A stretch of DNA of 64,000 nt from Taxillus chinensis (Eukaryota; Streptophyta; Magnoliopsida; Santalales; Loranthaceae): assembly GCA_023512835.1 (NCBI GenBank), contig CM042090.1:18258356-18322355 (forward strand), given 5' to 3'. How positions within the stretch are numbered: the stretch's first letter is position 1; every line of letters begins with the position of its first letter. Under the pieces are notes generated by a model. The model was given only the letters and a program-made list of their open reading frames with translations, was not told where the DNA came from and searched no databases. The translations under genes were made by a program, and so were the position numbers. This document shows positions 10,765-21,650 of this stretch, one piece after another.

Positions 10765-13700
10765 ATGTCTTTTCCGTCTATGCCTCCTAAAAGGCCGTAT
10801 GATCGGGGCCTCTCAGAGCCTAATGCGAGAGGAAAATGGCAAAAGACAGCTGGTTTTTACTCCCAGAACCAATCTTTTAAAGTCTCTCCAGGCAGTGTTG
10901 TTTTTCGTCTTCTCTGCCATGCTTCCAAAACTGGGTGTGTTATTGGAAAGGGTGGCAGCGTCATATCTCAAATACGTCAAGAGACTAATGCTAGGGTCAG
11001 GCTTGAGGAATCTGTCTTGGGATGTGATGAGAGAATAATTGTCATTGTAGGTTCTGATAAAGAGTTCAAAGTTGGGAAGGGTTCTGGTGAAGATTCTAAT
11101 GTGGCTGAAGCTGGCAATGACACAAGGGAACATGGAAAAGACGATGGAGATAAGGATTCTGCTCCTGAGGAAGATTTGAATTCCGAAAAGGGACAGACTT
11201 CTGTGCAGAAGGCTCTCCTACTTATTTTTGAAAAAATGATTGGCGGTGACATAGAGACAAACAAGGATGATGAAGAAAATAAGTCTTCTACATGTGTTGT
11301 GAGGTTACTTATCCTTTCCAATCAAGTGGGCTGCATATTGGGGAAAGGTGGTAGTGTGATAAAGCAAATGTCAACTGAAAGTGGTGCTCAGATTCGGATT
11401 CTTCCTAATGAGAAGCTTCCTGCTTGCGCTTCAGCTTCTGATGAACTATTACAGGTATCTTCTGGCTGTGTTTTATTGCAATCGCCAAAATTTCTTGTAT
11501 ATGGGTCAATGATCTTTTTTTTTTTTTTGTAAAAGTATGGCTGATAAAAAAATCTTTTTGTATGGCTGTTAAGATGTCATATATTGTTGTAAAATTTCTG
11601 AATATTGATCTGTAAATTGTAATGATCATTATCCATGTTAGATGATTCAAGAGTACCTGTTGCTGTAAATTGAATGCAATTTTACTGTTAAGGATTTTGA
11701 TAAAATGTGCCTTTGAATTTTGTTCGTTAACACTAAAAGTTTAATTAAAAGATGCAAAATATATTGATCAACATATAAAAGGGATGGTAGAAGAAGAAGA
11801 TTTAGAATTCGGCGTTTGTCAGTCTCTGTGCAATTGTTGGATTATTGCTAGGTTAAACTTAATATAAGGGTCATTCTATCCACATCGTTTGAAAAGGTAA
11901 AGCTTACTTTGAGATCATTTATACCATTACCTTCTGTGATACAGATAACAGGGGAGTTAGATGCAGCTAGGAAAGCTCTTCAGATGGTTTCTCAGCAGCT
12001 TTTGGAGAATGCACCGCGTGAATCAGACCTCTTTCCTTCCAGCTCTGTTGGGCCATCAGCTCATTCACTGGGTCATCCACATCCTCGTCCAGAAGTGTTT
12101 CCATCTCCTTTTGCTGTTGGCCCTTATGATGGTGTTGATTATCATTCAGCTCCTCCATTAATTCCCAAGTTTCATGAGAGTGGTATTCATGGTTGCACGA
12201 ATCCTGTTCAAGATATACTAACCTTTCGGTTATTATGTCATTTTGAGAAGATAGGAGGCATAATCGGAAAGGGTGGTGCTATAATTAAGGCAGTGCAGGT
12301 TGATACAGGTTGTGAAATCAAAATTTTGGAAGGTGATTCAGATGACCGCATTGTACTAATATCTGGTCCAGCGGTAAGGTTTGATGCTTTGGTTTTGTGC
12401 ATTTTTTCCCCATTCATGTAAGTTATGCAAGCAAGACCAGATCTGATACCATTAACAATAATTGAACTGATGCAGCATCCGGATGACAGAATATCTGCTG
12501 CACAAGAGGGAGTCCTTCGTGTTCAGAGCCGGATGTTTAAGCCTACATCTGACAGTTTTGAGAAGAATGCAGTAGCTAGGCTTTTGGTTTCCTCTAATCA
12601 AATTGGTTGCCTCCTTGGAAAGGGGGGTGCCATCATATCAGAAATGAGGAAGTCTTCTGGAGCTCATATTCGTATACTGGGGAAGGAACAGATTCCAAAG
12701 TGTGCTTCAGAAAATGAAGTAGTGCAGGTTTTTGTATTGTGGTTTTTGGGACTTTCTCTATAGCATGTTGAGTATTCATGGTTGAATTCATTAAATTTCT
12801 CAATCTTGGGGTGTCGTGGAGAATTCAATTTTGGATTATATTATTTCAACGATAACAACAACGATTCTATAGTAATATGCTGTTGAGTTCTTTTTGAGCT
12901 ATGATAATTGCCTGTGAAATTTATTTTTTTTCTCCTTTTCGCTTAATTTTATTTTTTTTAATAAATTCTTTTTCTTGATAACATGTTTAAAGTGGTCACT
13001 TTTATTTTACATTTTCCTGACAGATAAATGGAGAATTCGGAGCAGTTCAGGAGGCTCTTTTGCAGATAACATCTAGGTTACGTCATCATTTCTTCCGGGA
13101 TGTGTTTCCTCCTGCTAATCATCCTTCAAATCCTGCATTCCCAGATCAAATACCTCCATTTCCTTATATGGGAAGGGTGGAATTTTCACCTCCTGGAATG
13201 TACTCCAATTTAGGTCCATCTTTTCACAAATTTGATCTTCATGGTGGTTTGCCTCCACTTGGTGGTTTTCGTGCTCATGATGATCGACCCCCCTTTATGC
13301 ACAATATTAACAGGCCAGTCGTGCCGCCTCATATTTCTGAAAGAATACCATCTTCTGCACAATGGGGACCTCAGGTAGTTCTAATATCCCTGTTATTGTT
13401 CATTTCTAAACAATTAATTATGAAACATTAGTGGTTGTGTTGGCCTAATAAACTTAAGGTTGTGAATATGTAAAGTATTGAGTTACAGGATGCATTAACT
13501 TTTATTTGTTATTTTTCATAAAACCGTGTTGCAGGGACTAAGTGAAGGTGGGGGTCGCATGGGCTTGCCTGAGCATGCAGGAGTACCTCAAAGAAGAATT
13601 GCTGGCTATGCAGGGTTTGTGAATTGTTGCTTTGTTTTGGGTTAGTTTCTGTCATTGATACTTAGATTGCCGTTGGCATAATTATTTTCCTTCGCCTTTG

Positions 13701-16700
13701 CTTATTTATCAGTGGCCAGCCAGTGATTACAAGCACAACCGTGGAGGTAATTGTTCCCCGTTCTTTAGTCCCTTCAATTTATGGACAGGATGGTGAAAGT
13801 CTGAAACAAATTCGTCAGGTAATCATAATCTTTCAATTCAGGATAATTTACATGTAGCAGATATACAAGCATGTATATATGATTAAAAAATAGGCTTCTT
13901 TGTACTCTTAATACATCTGTCTGTGTTTACAGGACTCTGGAATGGAATGCTATTCTTTCAAGCTGTTTGGAATTCAAACATAAAATTGCATGCACTGTTT
14001 TATGAGCTCGTCTATTCTAAGCATTTTTGTTTTTATTTTTTTATTTTTGCCTCCTATTTGCTCTTTACTCTTTAGCATTCTAGGCTTGAGAATTTGGTTT
14101 TTATAAGCTTGCTAGTCGTCCTGATAGCAACTGTATTTTCCAATATATCATATGGCAAAATCCATAGGCGCCTTAAGATGTATGTGCCTCATGCCCATTG
14201 AGCTCGGCAACAACCGAGGGATTCATACCCTAGGGTGCATGGACTGTCCTGCAATGCTTGCGGGGTGCATGCAGTTTCTCGGAGGCGCTCTCCAGGTGAT
14301 GACCTAGATTGTCACCGTTTTTTTCTTGTGGAATCTAAGCTTTTCAAGATCATTTGGCTGGATGGGGAGATATGGCTGGTCGAGCTGAGGAGGTAATTGG
14401 TCAGCACTGTTACAATGGGGTTTGGAACATCCCTTTCGCTATGTGATGAGTCGTGAGGTGGCCAAACTTTCTGACGTGCAACTTGGGATCTGTTCCTTTT
14501 GGAGGGGAACAAGGTGTTTGTGGTTCAAAAAATAGTGCAATGGTTTAGAATAGTTCATCTCCTTTTTGGGGCACTCTAATAACAAGGGAACCCTGTTATT
14601 CTTGGCAGGCCGGGATGCCCACGGCTGGTATGGCATTATTGCTTAGGGCAAATGGCAGGTCATTTGCGGTGGGGTGAATTTGGATGGGACACCCGGTTTA
14701 GATGATGGCAGGCTGCCTTTGCATCCTCGACTAGTTGCTGAGGGTTTTTCCCGGCCTCGATCTGGCCCCTCTAAAGACACTCGCTTGGTTTGGAGATATA
14801 AAGTCGTCAACTTCTCTCAATCGAGGTCGGAGCTTTTTGCGATAAGGTGTCATGGAGTGGGTAGCTGTTTGGCTTCCTTGTGGGTGTTTAGCGGTCAGGG
14901 GGGGCATGGGTTGCGTCTCTCGGTCGACTAGAGTTTTTCTGTTTCTAGCCTGTAGCGGAAAGTTGGCTCAGTTCCTAGTCTGAACCTCTCGAAGCTGGAG
15001 GCTTTCATTCAGGATGAAGTGGCAGTGGCCATTGCTGCTAATCTTCTTCTTTCTAATGCAGGGCAGGTGGGGTCTGGGTACGTTTCTGGTTCTTGTGCTT
15101 CGGTTCTGTCTGATGGCAATGGGGATGCTTTGACCTAGGGTTGTTCAGTAGGCTCCGACTCTGTTGGGGATGCTTTATGTAAAGCAGGGGTAGGGGTTTA
15201 TGATGTTTGCTTGTTTGCTCGTCTATGCACTGGAACACCAATCCTCTTTAGCAACCTACGATCCTTTCTTGGGCTCTCTAATTGTCCGTTTCTTCCTTTT
15301 CTTTTTATTGGATTTCTCCTCAACTTCTTAACATCGCCTGCATCAGATGATGAGCTTTGACTTTCTTTTGTTCTACAGTTGCTATATTCCAAAGCTAACT
15401 TAGAAAACTTCTCCAGAATCTTCGAATCTTCAGGGTCATCAGCTCCATTCTTCATCATCTTTTTGTTCCAACCAAATTAGCTCGTCTCCTTTCCAGAAGT
15501 ACTGGAATCACATGTTTCAAAGGAACTTATGAAACCATTTTCATGGGAGTCAAGGACCCCCGTGTAATTCATCCACGACAGGAAAATCTGAATTCCCCAT
15601 GCGAAGAGCTGAATTCAACTGCCTCCTTTCTTCAGCTCTCAGAACATCATCGTACTCATCATTAGCTTCACCATTTGCTACCCTATCGTCACCATGCACC
15701 TACATGAAGCATATCATAGATCTTGTCCTTCAAATTCCCAACCATTTCAGTTCTCTCTTGTCGCTTCCAATTTAAATGAGGAATCAGCTCACTTGTGTAA
15801 CATCAATTCCTGGCGTATACATATTTGTCTGAGACATCAATGCCACTTGCCATCAACCTCTGTTGGTTGATTTCCAGCCAGGTGATTCTAGATTGAGAAT
15901 TTAATTCTGTAAGTCATGCACAGATGATTTACTTGCCTTGATCGAGTAGGTGTGGAAATAAATGTAGGACAGTGGATACATCCACACAGGTTGTGGCATA
16001 TCATTTTGGATGAAGATTTTAGGAGCAGATAATGTGCGGCATCATGGCATGGTTGTTATTTGTTGGTGCTAATTGTGCAAGGTGGCAGGAGAGTTCGTGG
16101 AGCATACACTCCTTCATCGTCCTTATGCATGAGTGCTTTGAGATATGGTCCTCAGGTTGTTTGGCCTTTGGTAGGTGATGTCTTAGGGCCTTTCTGTCCT
16201 TTTTCCTTGTTGGTCCTGAAGTGGGGTGGCATTCAGTGATTTGGCGGTCTTGGATTGAATGGAATGCAAGGCTCTTTGAGAATTGTGAGTGCAGAGTAGA
16301 GAAGCTAACAATCCATTTTTCCAATCTTTACTGGATTGGAAGTCTGGGCTTTTATATTTTATCTTTTACTTTTGATGTCGTTGATGTTTTCCCTTTTCGA
16401 GCTGGCATTCTTCTTTTATTTTGCTCTTTCTGAACTTGTACATTTTTTTCTTGTGCACTTCTTCAATAATTTTTTTTACTTATATATAATAAAAAATCCT
16501 TTGGCAACTTATAGTTTTGATTAGGACATGCATATTTTTGTTCATTAACTTAGGAAAATTTTTATTCCCTGATAATTGCTGATATAGAGTATTACCTGGA
16601 TATTTTTCAGATTTCTGAAGCCAAAGTTACCATCACTGAGCCCAAGCCTGGAGCAACAGAAACTGTGGTCATAATTTCTGGTACACCAGAACAGAGTCAT

Positions 16701-16754
16701 GCAGCACAGAGCCTTATTCAAGCATTTGTTATGTGTGGGACGGGAACTCCTTGA
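10765..16754 (+). CDS. Five-KH-domain RNA-binding protein (HEN4/RCF3-like)
   Basis: Binds RNA. Plant relatives with five KH domains act in nuclear pre-mRNA processing, floral development and stress response. Coding exons: 10765-11454, 11945-12373, 12476-12727, 13024-13374, 13535-13614, 13713-13818 and 16611-16754. All are GT-AG and in frame, giving 683 residues from MSFPSMPPKRPYDRG. KH1 is at about 44-100 (GKGG 61-64), KH2 177-250 (GKGG 193-196), KH3 321-390, KH4 405-470 and KH5 about 608-675. KH5 carries GQDG instead of GKGG. An acidic linker lies between KH1 and KH2, and a Pro/His/Phe-rich linker between KH4 and KH5. The intron before the last exon is 2.8 kb and holds a LINE relic. An alternative terminal exon may exist at 13933-13983. 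The start is the first ATG with the conserved PKRPYD context; ten upstream in-frame codons belong to the leader. Confidence 0.9.
13933..13983 (+). other. Possible alternative terminal exon of the KH gene
   Basis: A TTTACAG acceptor is followed in the correct phase (0) by 16 codons, DSGMECYSFKLFGIQT, and a stop. Splicing exon 7 (ending 13818) to it would end the protein inside KH5 and remove the C-terminal 48 codons. No transcript evidence is available, so this may be chance. Confidence 0.3.
14160..16500 (+). mobile_element. Degenerate LINE (non-LTR retrotransposon) inside the KH-gene intron
   Basis: The stretch 16150-16340 translates to GWHSVIWRSWIEWNARLFEN followed by a hydrophilic tail. 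This resembles the zf-RVT C-terminal region of plant L1-type reverse transcriptases, which read W-x-x-W-x-ERN-x-R-x-F. Upstream at 14312-14660, broken frames give FWRG-NKVFVV and LAGRDAHGWYGI, reminiscent of LINE ORF1 products. Stops and frameshifts are frequent and the reverse transcriptase core is missing, so it is dead. It has the same orientation as the host gene. The exact ends and target duplication are not resolved. Confidence 0.6.
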
Positions 16755-18089
16755 TCATAGCTGTTAAGGTAATGAATTATGCATCATATTTTTCTTCTAT
16801 TGATTGAGGTTATTCCCGAGCATGGCCCAGTGGTTAGGGGGGAGTGTACCTGTGAAAGGGTTATGGTATTCGGTTGGATCCTTTTTTGCTACTAGTGGTT
16901 TGTTTCTCAAGTGAAATTCATTTTATTCTAGTGTTTAATACACTGTTTTAAACTTTATATCCCTATTGCAGGTAGAAGGAATGGAAGAATTCAAATCTTG
17001 CACTTGTGGTTTTGTGAGTATTGGAATATCAGACCATATTTGGTGCTGTGTCATCGAACAGTCATGAAATGTATCTTTCTTTATATATATATATCTGTAT
17101 TGGGACACACTAGGTAAAATCCCTCTTTTGAGTTTTAGAAATATGTATTTTGAATTGGACCAGAAACTTTTATATTAGTTCAGGAAATGTGATGTCACAT
17201 ACTGACAAACTTAGATATGTACATCCGTATCTCAAGTATGAATTAGAGAATGGAATAAACATAATTTCTCAATTTCCATAATACAGGGGGAACTTATGTG
17301 AGCTTTATGGAAAGTAGCCTAAAATCTTAAGAGCGTATGGATATATGTGATGATTCATAGAAAGCAGTCGTATCCTATTTCCTAGGAAGTCCTTGGAGTG
17401 AGTAAACCAATATAAGCTCCTCTTCCATGCGATTTTAACAAAAAATTTATCTGTGTTTGTTTAAAGCATTGCAATCAGAAAGGCAATGCTGTCATGTTTT
17501 ATCAAAGAATAATTGTGAGTTTTCGCGGATATTCTTTCCATCAATAAACACTTGCGGACATTCCTTTATTTGGCATTGGTCTTTTAGACGGATAATGTAT
17601 ATGACAAGGCTAAGCACAGAGAATGTATAATGTATGAGTCAGTGAGTCTCATTAGTAATTTTACTTGCAATTGATTCATTCTTACCTTTAGAGACAAAAT
17701 TCTCACGATTCCTAACTTATTTCATAAAAATTTTAGGTTTTTAAATTAGTTATTTCACTGATTTAGTCGATTAATCAAAATTTGAATTTTCTAGTGGGAA
17801 TTACTGAAGGCCTTAACTTGTTTTGTGTGCACTGTACCGGATACTCTTGTTTTACTTTTAGCATTGAATAAACTTATCCTTCGCTCTTGATATTCAAAAC
17901 ATTGACTTGTTTTGTAAATGATTAAAGATTATGCAGCAAAGAATATTAGGAGAATGTTGATGATCTATATGGTTTGCAGAAATGAAGTCAAAAATTAATA
18001 TTACATTACAGGATGGATAAGGTAAACAAATGTTGTAACATTTGATTTTTTGATACAAGCTTTAATAGGGGGATATTGTAAAATGTAGT
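16755..18089. other. 3' region of the KH gene and intergenic
   Basis: Probably begins with the KH-gene 3' UTR, which may contain an intron (a GGTAATG donor just after the stop and a TTGCAG acceptor near 16973). The rest is AT-rich with nothing recognised. Confidence 0.4.
16820..16890 (+). mobile_element. Possible tRNA-derived SINE fragment
   Basis: TGGCCCAGTGG at 16823 fits an RNA polymerase III A box. About 46 bases on, TTCGGTTGGATCC resembles a B box, and a T-run follows. The spacing suits a tRNA-derived SINE head. No tRNA cloverleaf or target duplication was found, so this is tentative. Confidence 0.3.
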
Positions 18090-18435
18090 TTCCAACGAAT
18101 TAATTTTAAAGTTGACTAATTTATATAGGCAAAGAAATAAATTGCATGCACATCCAAAAAACTGATTCCATTATCAAGGTATTAATTTCAAAGAATTAAT
18201 TATTTATCTTCCCAAAAGTTGACTTATTTATATAAGTAAAATAAATAAATAAATAACTTACACATAAAAAAATGGATTCCTATTATCAGGGAATTAATGA
18301 TTACCTTTCCAAAAGTTAACTAATTTATGTAACCAAAATAAATCAATAAGCTTTAATTCCAGTAAAATGGGATCAGCTATATAAATAGAAAAGTTCACTA
18401 ATTTATGTAAATAAAAAAAATTAATTATCTACCAT
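18090..18435. repeat. Degenerate tandem repeat, ~95-110 bp unit, about 4 copies
   Basis: The motif AAAGTT(G/A/C)ACTAATTTAT followed by an A-rich stretch recurs near 18108, 18217, 18313 and 18390. Between copies there are similar GATTCC-TTATCA-GG-ATTAAT blocks. Units differ in length and carry many substitutions, so the array is old. Confidence 0.55.
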
Positions 18436-20189
18436 CTCTAATGATATATGTATGTTAATACATATTAATACATAGGCAATGAGAAAAAAGTTAGTCTGGC
18501 AGTGAGAAAAAAAACACGCCAGACACCAGTGAAGAGGAAAGAGCAATCTGTCTTATACAGAAGAAAGACTCCATTGAGTACCAGCAAATAGAAGCATCTC
18601 AATGAATCATCCATATATTTATTTTTTGTAACGAGTCACTTGTGTTAAAAACTCTTATGACTCGAAACGAGTCACAGAAAATCAAGTCATGGATTAACAA
18701 GTATGGATGTAACTATGTGGGAAATAATTTAAGACTGGTGGAAACATTTATGAAATTAGTTTATTTATAAGGTGGGTAGAATTTTTCATTTTCTGTAATT
18801 TATATAGTATGATGGAGTAGACCTATGCTGCAAGCCTGCAAGAATTTTTTTGATAAAATCACCTTTGTCCATATTTGTATTCTGGTTGGGAAAAAAATTG
18901 TTATTTCATAGACTGCAGCGATACATGCTGACAAATTTGTGTATGTATTGTATTAGTTGGTGAACATAACCATATATTCTTGTAATTTTCTGAGTGCTGT
19001 GGAACTTATGTGAAGTAAGAGTGTTGAATGTAATTACTTACCGATCCATTTGGCTGTTCATATAGAGCAAGCTTGTTAAATATCCTAGATAGAATTTTAA
19101 CATCTTGCTCCATAGGGGATGATTATGTCAATTTTTAATTCTTTTATATTAACGAGCTTTAATTGGACTATGTGAAATACTTTCTATATTGGGTAGTGCC
19201 CTTTTCATGCAGTTGTATTGAAAACTATAATTTTCTCTTTGAAGTATAACAAAGTTAAGAAATTGCACACCAATTGTAATCAAAGTTCAACTTTGTTATT
19301 TTCCAGAGATTCATTTCCAAAATTGACACGAGAAATTGCTTGCTTGCAAATTCCGTAATTTGGCTTGGCAATTTAGGTGTTAATAATATCATTATTACCA
19401 AACTAAGCTCACTGTAGACGTCTATAGGGCCTTGAATTTATGCTGTAAACAATTTTTCTATGAATTGTTTCATTTTAGATACAACATCATAATTTAGGAG
19501 GACTTCTTCATTTGACATTATTTATCTGACTCACTTCGCAGATCTATATAGAAAAGATAGACCATTCTATCGAATAAAGATTTCATTGAAATAAAGTTAT
19601 AATTGAATGTGTGTCAAATTGCACACCAATTGTGACGGATGTACAATATGGTTAAGAATTTTTGACTAGTGAATGATTTTTTTAAAAAGAGCCTCATGTG
19701 GATGGAGAACAGAATTGAATATATCCTATGATGAAGGATTAATATTCGATGGATTAAATCTGTTGTGCTGCAAGACAGCAACGATCTTTCTCTGCATCAG
19801 ACACTTATGGGTAGGCATTCTACCAAGTTATTTTGGTTTAGTCAATTTAAATCACTTAAATTGTTTTATATTTAGGTTGTCGAAGTTTTCAGCTCTGTTT
19901 TGATTACTTCTCACGCCTTTCTGTTTGCCAAAGCCTGTGGTCTGAACTGGCTGGCTATCCATTTGAATTGCATTTTTTATTTAACTCTGTTATGGTGAAT
20001 GAATTAGGTTATAGTGAGGCTTTATTGATTTATATACATAAAATAACTGTAGCCTTTTCTCCTGGACATATTGCCGCCAATGTACTGTACCATTAACTGC
20101 TTGGGAACATTGTGTGGAAGGTATTAGTTTTTGCCATTAGTCTTTACCCAGGCTCTTCTTGTTATTATGTTCATGCTTGTGGGTTATTT
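18436..20189. other. Intergenic, AT-rich
   Basis: No gene or mobile element recognised. A GAAATTGCACACCAATTGT-like motif occurs twice (about 19260 and 19618), too short to interpret. Confidence 0.4.
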
Positions 20190-21060
20190 GATGTCATCCT
20201 AGGACCTTTTGCGCAGATGACTTGTAAATCTTGCATGTCCAGATAGTACGACAAAGTGCAAGCAGAAAGAAGTAGGTGCTATTGCTGAAATGTTTTTGTG
20301 GAAATACTTATAGCCAGCCACAACAAAGATCTGGGAAATTTTTTGGACCTAGCTGAGGATAAGTACATCCACCCAGGCTTATTGGTGAATGCCTTGTTAA
20401 GACACATTAGTTTGGAAGAGCTTTAATGGATCCAGCAGCTGCCATCAGTGAAGCCACCAGGCAAGTCTAGCTCAGTATTTTTAACCATATCCAGTAACTG
20501 GTAAACTTTGTAATTTGTCTTTGGGCAATGTGCATCTTAATGGGGAAGTACACCGTCAGTGGCCAGAATGAGCCCCTAGGAGCCGTAAAAATCATTGAAG
20601 AATGCCAGTATCATGGCTATAGTTGTTGTAGTTATTATATATGTTGTTCTCCACGCCACCCTGGACTAGTTGATTTAGTGCACTCCCAACAATGGAATGT
20701 GAATGGCTTGTTCGCCTGTTATAAACTTTTTTCTTTGCCAGTGCTTGGAGCACAATTTCTGGACAAGCCCAAATAAGTGCTTTGGAAATACCTGCAGCAG
20801 CTACATCCTATCAAGACTTTCAAAAGGGCAATTGAACTAGAAGGTTAATAACATTTCGGTTTCTTCTCACCTGATAGGCTCTAATTTGGTTGACGGTGAT
20901 GCAAACGTTTGCGAAGTTGATAAGCCAGAAGGTTTCATTGATACCAAACCCAGTGAGGAAATCCCCTAGGGCTTTATTTCCAAAAGCCGCATAACCAAGG
21001 AGGCCGCTGAGGAACTAGAACAAGGTGGTGGTGGTGATTCCTACGCCGGTGTGGCTTGAT
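20190..21060 (+). pseudogene. Unrecognised gene relic
   Basis: Composition is more balanced than its surroundings, and short frames look protein-like: an 82-codon frame at 20528-20776 that includes GAVKIIEECQYHGY and LGAQFLDKPK, and a final stretch near 20925-21056 reading DKPEGFIDTKPSEEIP, stop, GFISKSRITKEAAEELE and GGGGDSYAGVA before a second stop. Stops and frame changes break it. I do not recognise the family. It could be a decayed gene or low-level chance coding. Confidence 0.3.
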
Positions 21061-21650
21061 CGAGTGTGTCCTTACACATTGTGCCCTAGTTATGGCCTGA
21101 TTGTGTCCTGTTCTAGGGTCTTTTCTTTCTTGATGTATCAATGCTTCTGTTTTTCTTGTTTTTTTAATAATAAATTAAGCACAATCATATGAAGTTATGT
21201 TTTTGTATATTGCAATGGCCCTTTTTTAAAAAACTATTATCATTATCATTATGGATACTATGATGATGATGATGATTATTATTATTAATCTATTCCGAAA
21301 TCCTCCAACTAGTTTGACGTTTAAATATCATAGTTATTGACTGTTGACTGTTGTTGGCCTGGATTGCTGATGTGGAATTGTCTTTATTAAATACATTCTT
21401 AAGTATCCTACTCGAGTATCGAATTTGTCAGATAATCAATCATTAGATTAAATCCGCAGCAGCAAATTTGATTCCTTGGGAATTGGGAATTTTCGTATTG
21501 ATGTTTATTTAAAAAATTAATTATTGGATTAAATATTTATAGAGTATTTATTATGCCTGTCATATGATCAATTAACATATATAATCAATTAATTTTTACC
21601 TAAATATATTTAGAAAAAAGTAATATATAAATAAATCTAAATTAAATTAC
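21061..21650. other. Intergenic, AT-rich
   Basis: Contains short trinucleotide runs (ATG/ATT, about 21240-21290). No gene recognised. Confidence 0.4.

Noticed and set aside
15198..15458. Minus-strand 86-codon frame rich in Lys/Arg inside the KH intron
   Set aside because: Lies within the degenerate LINE region, opposite strand, and matches no family I know.
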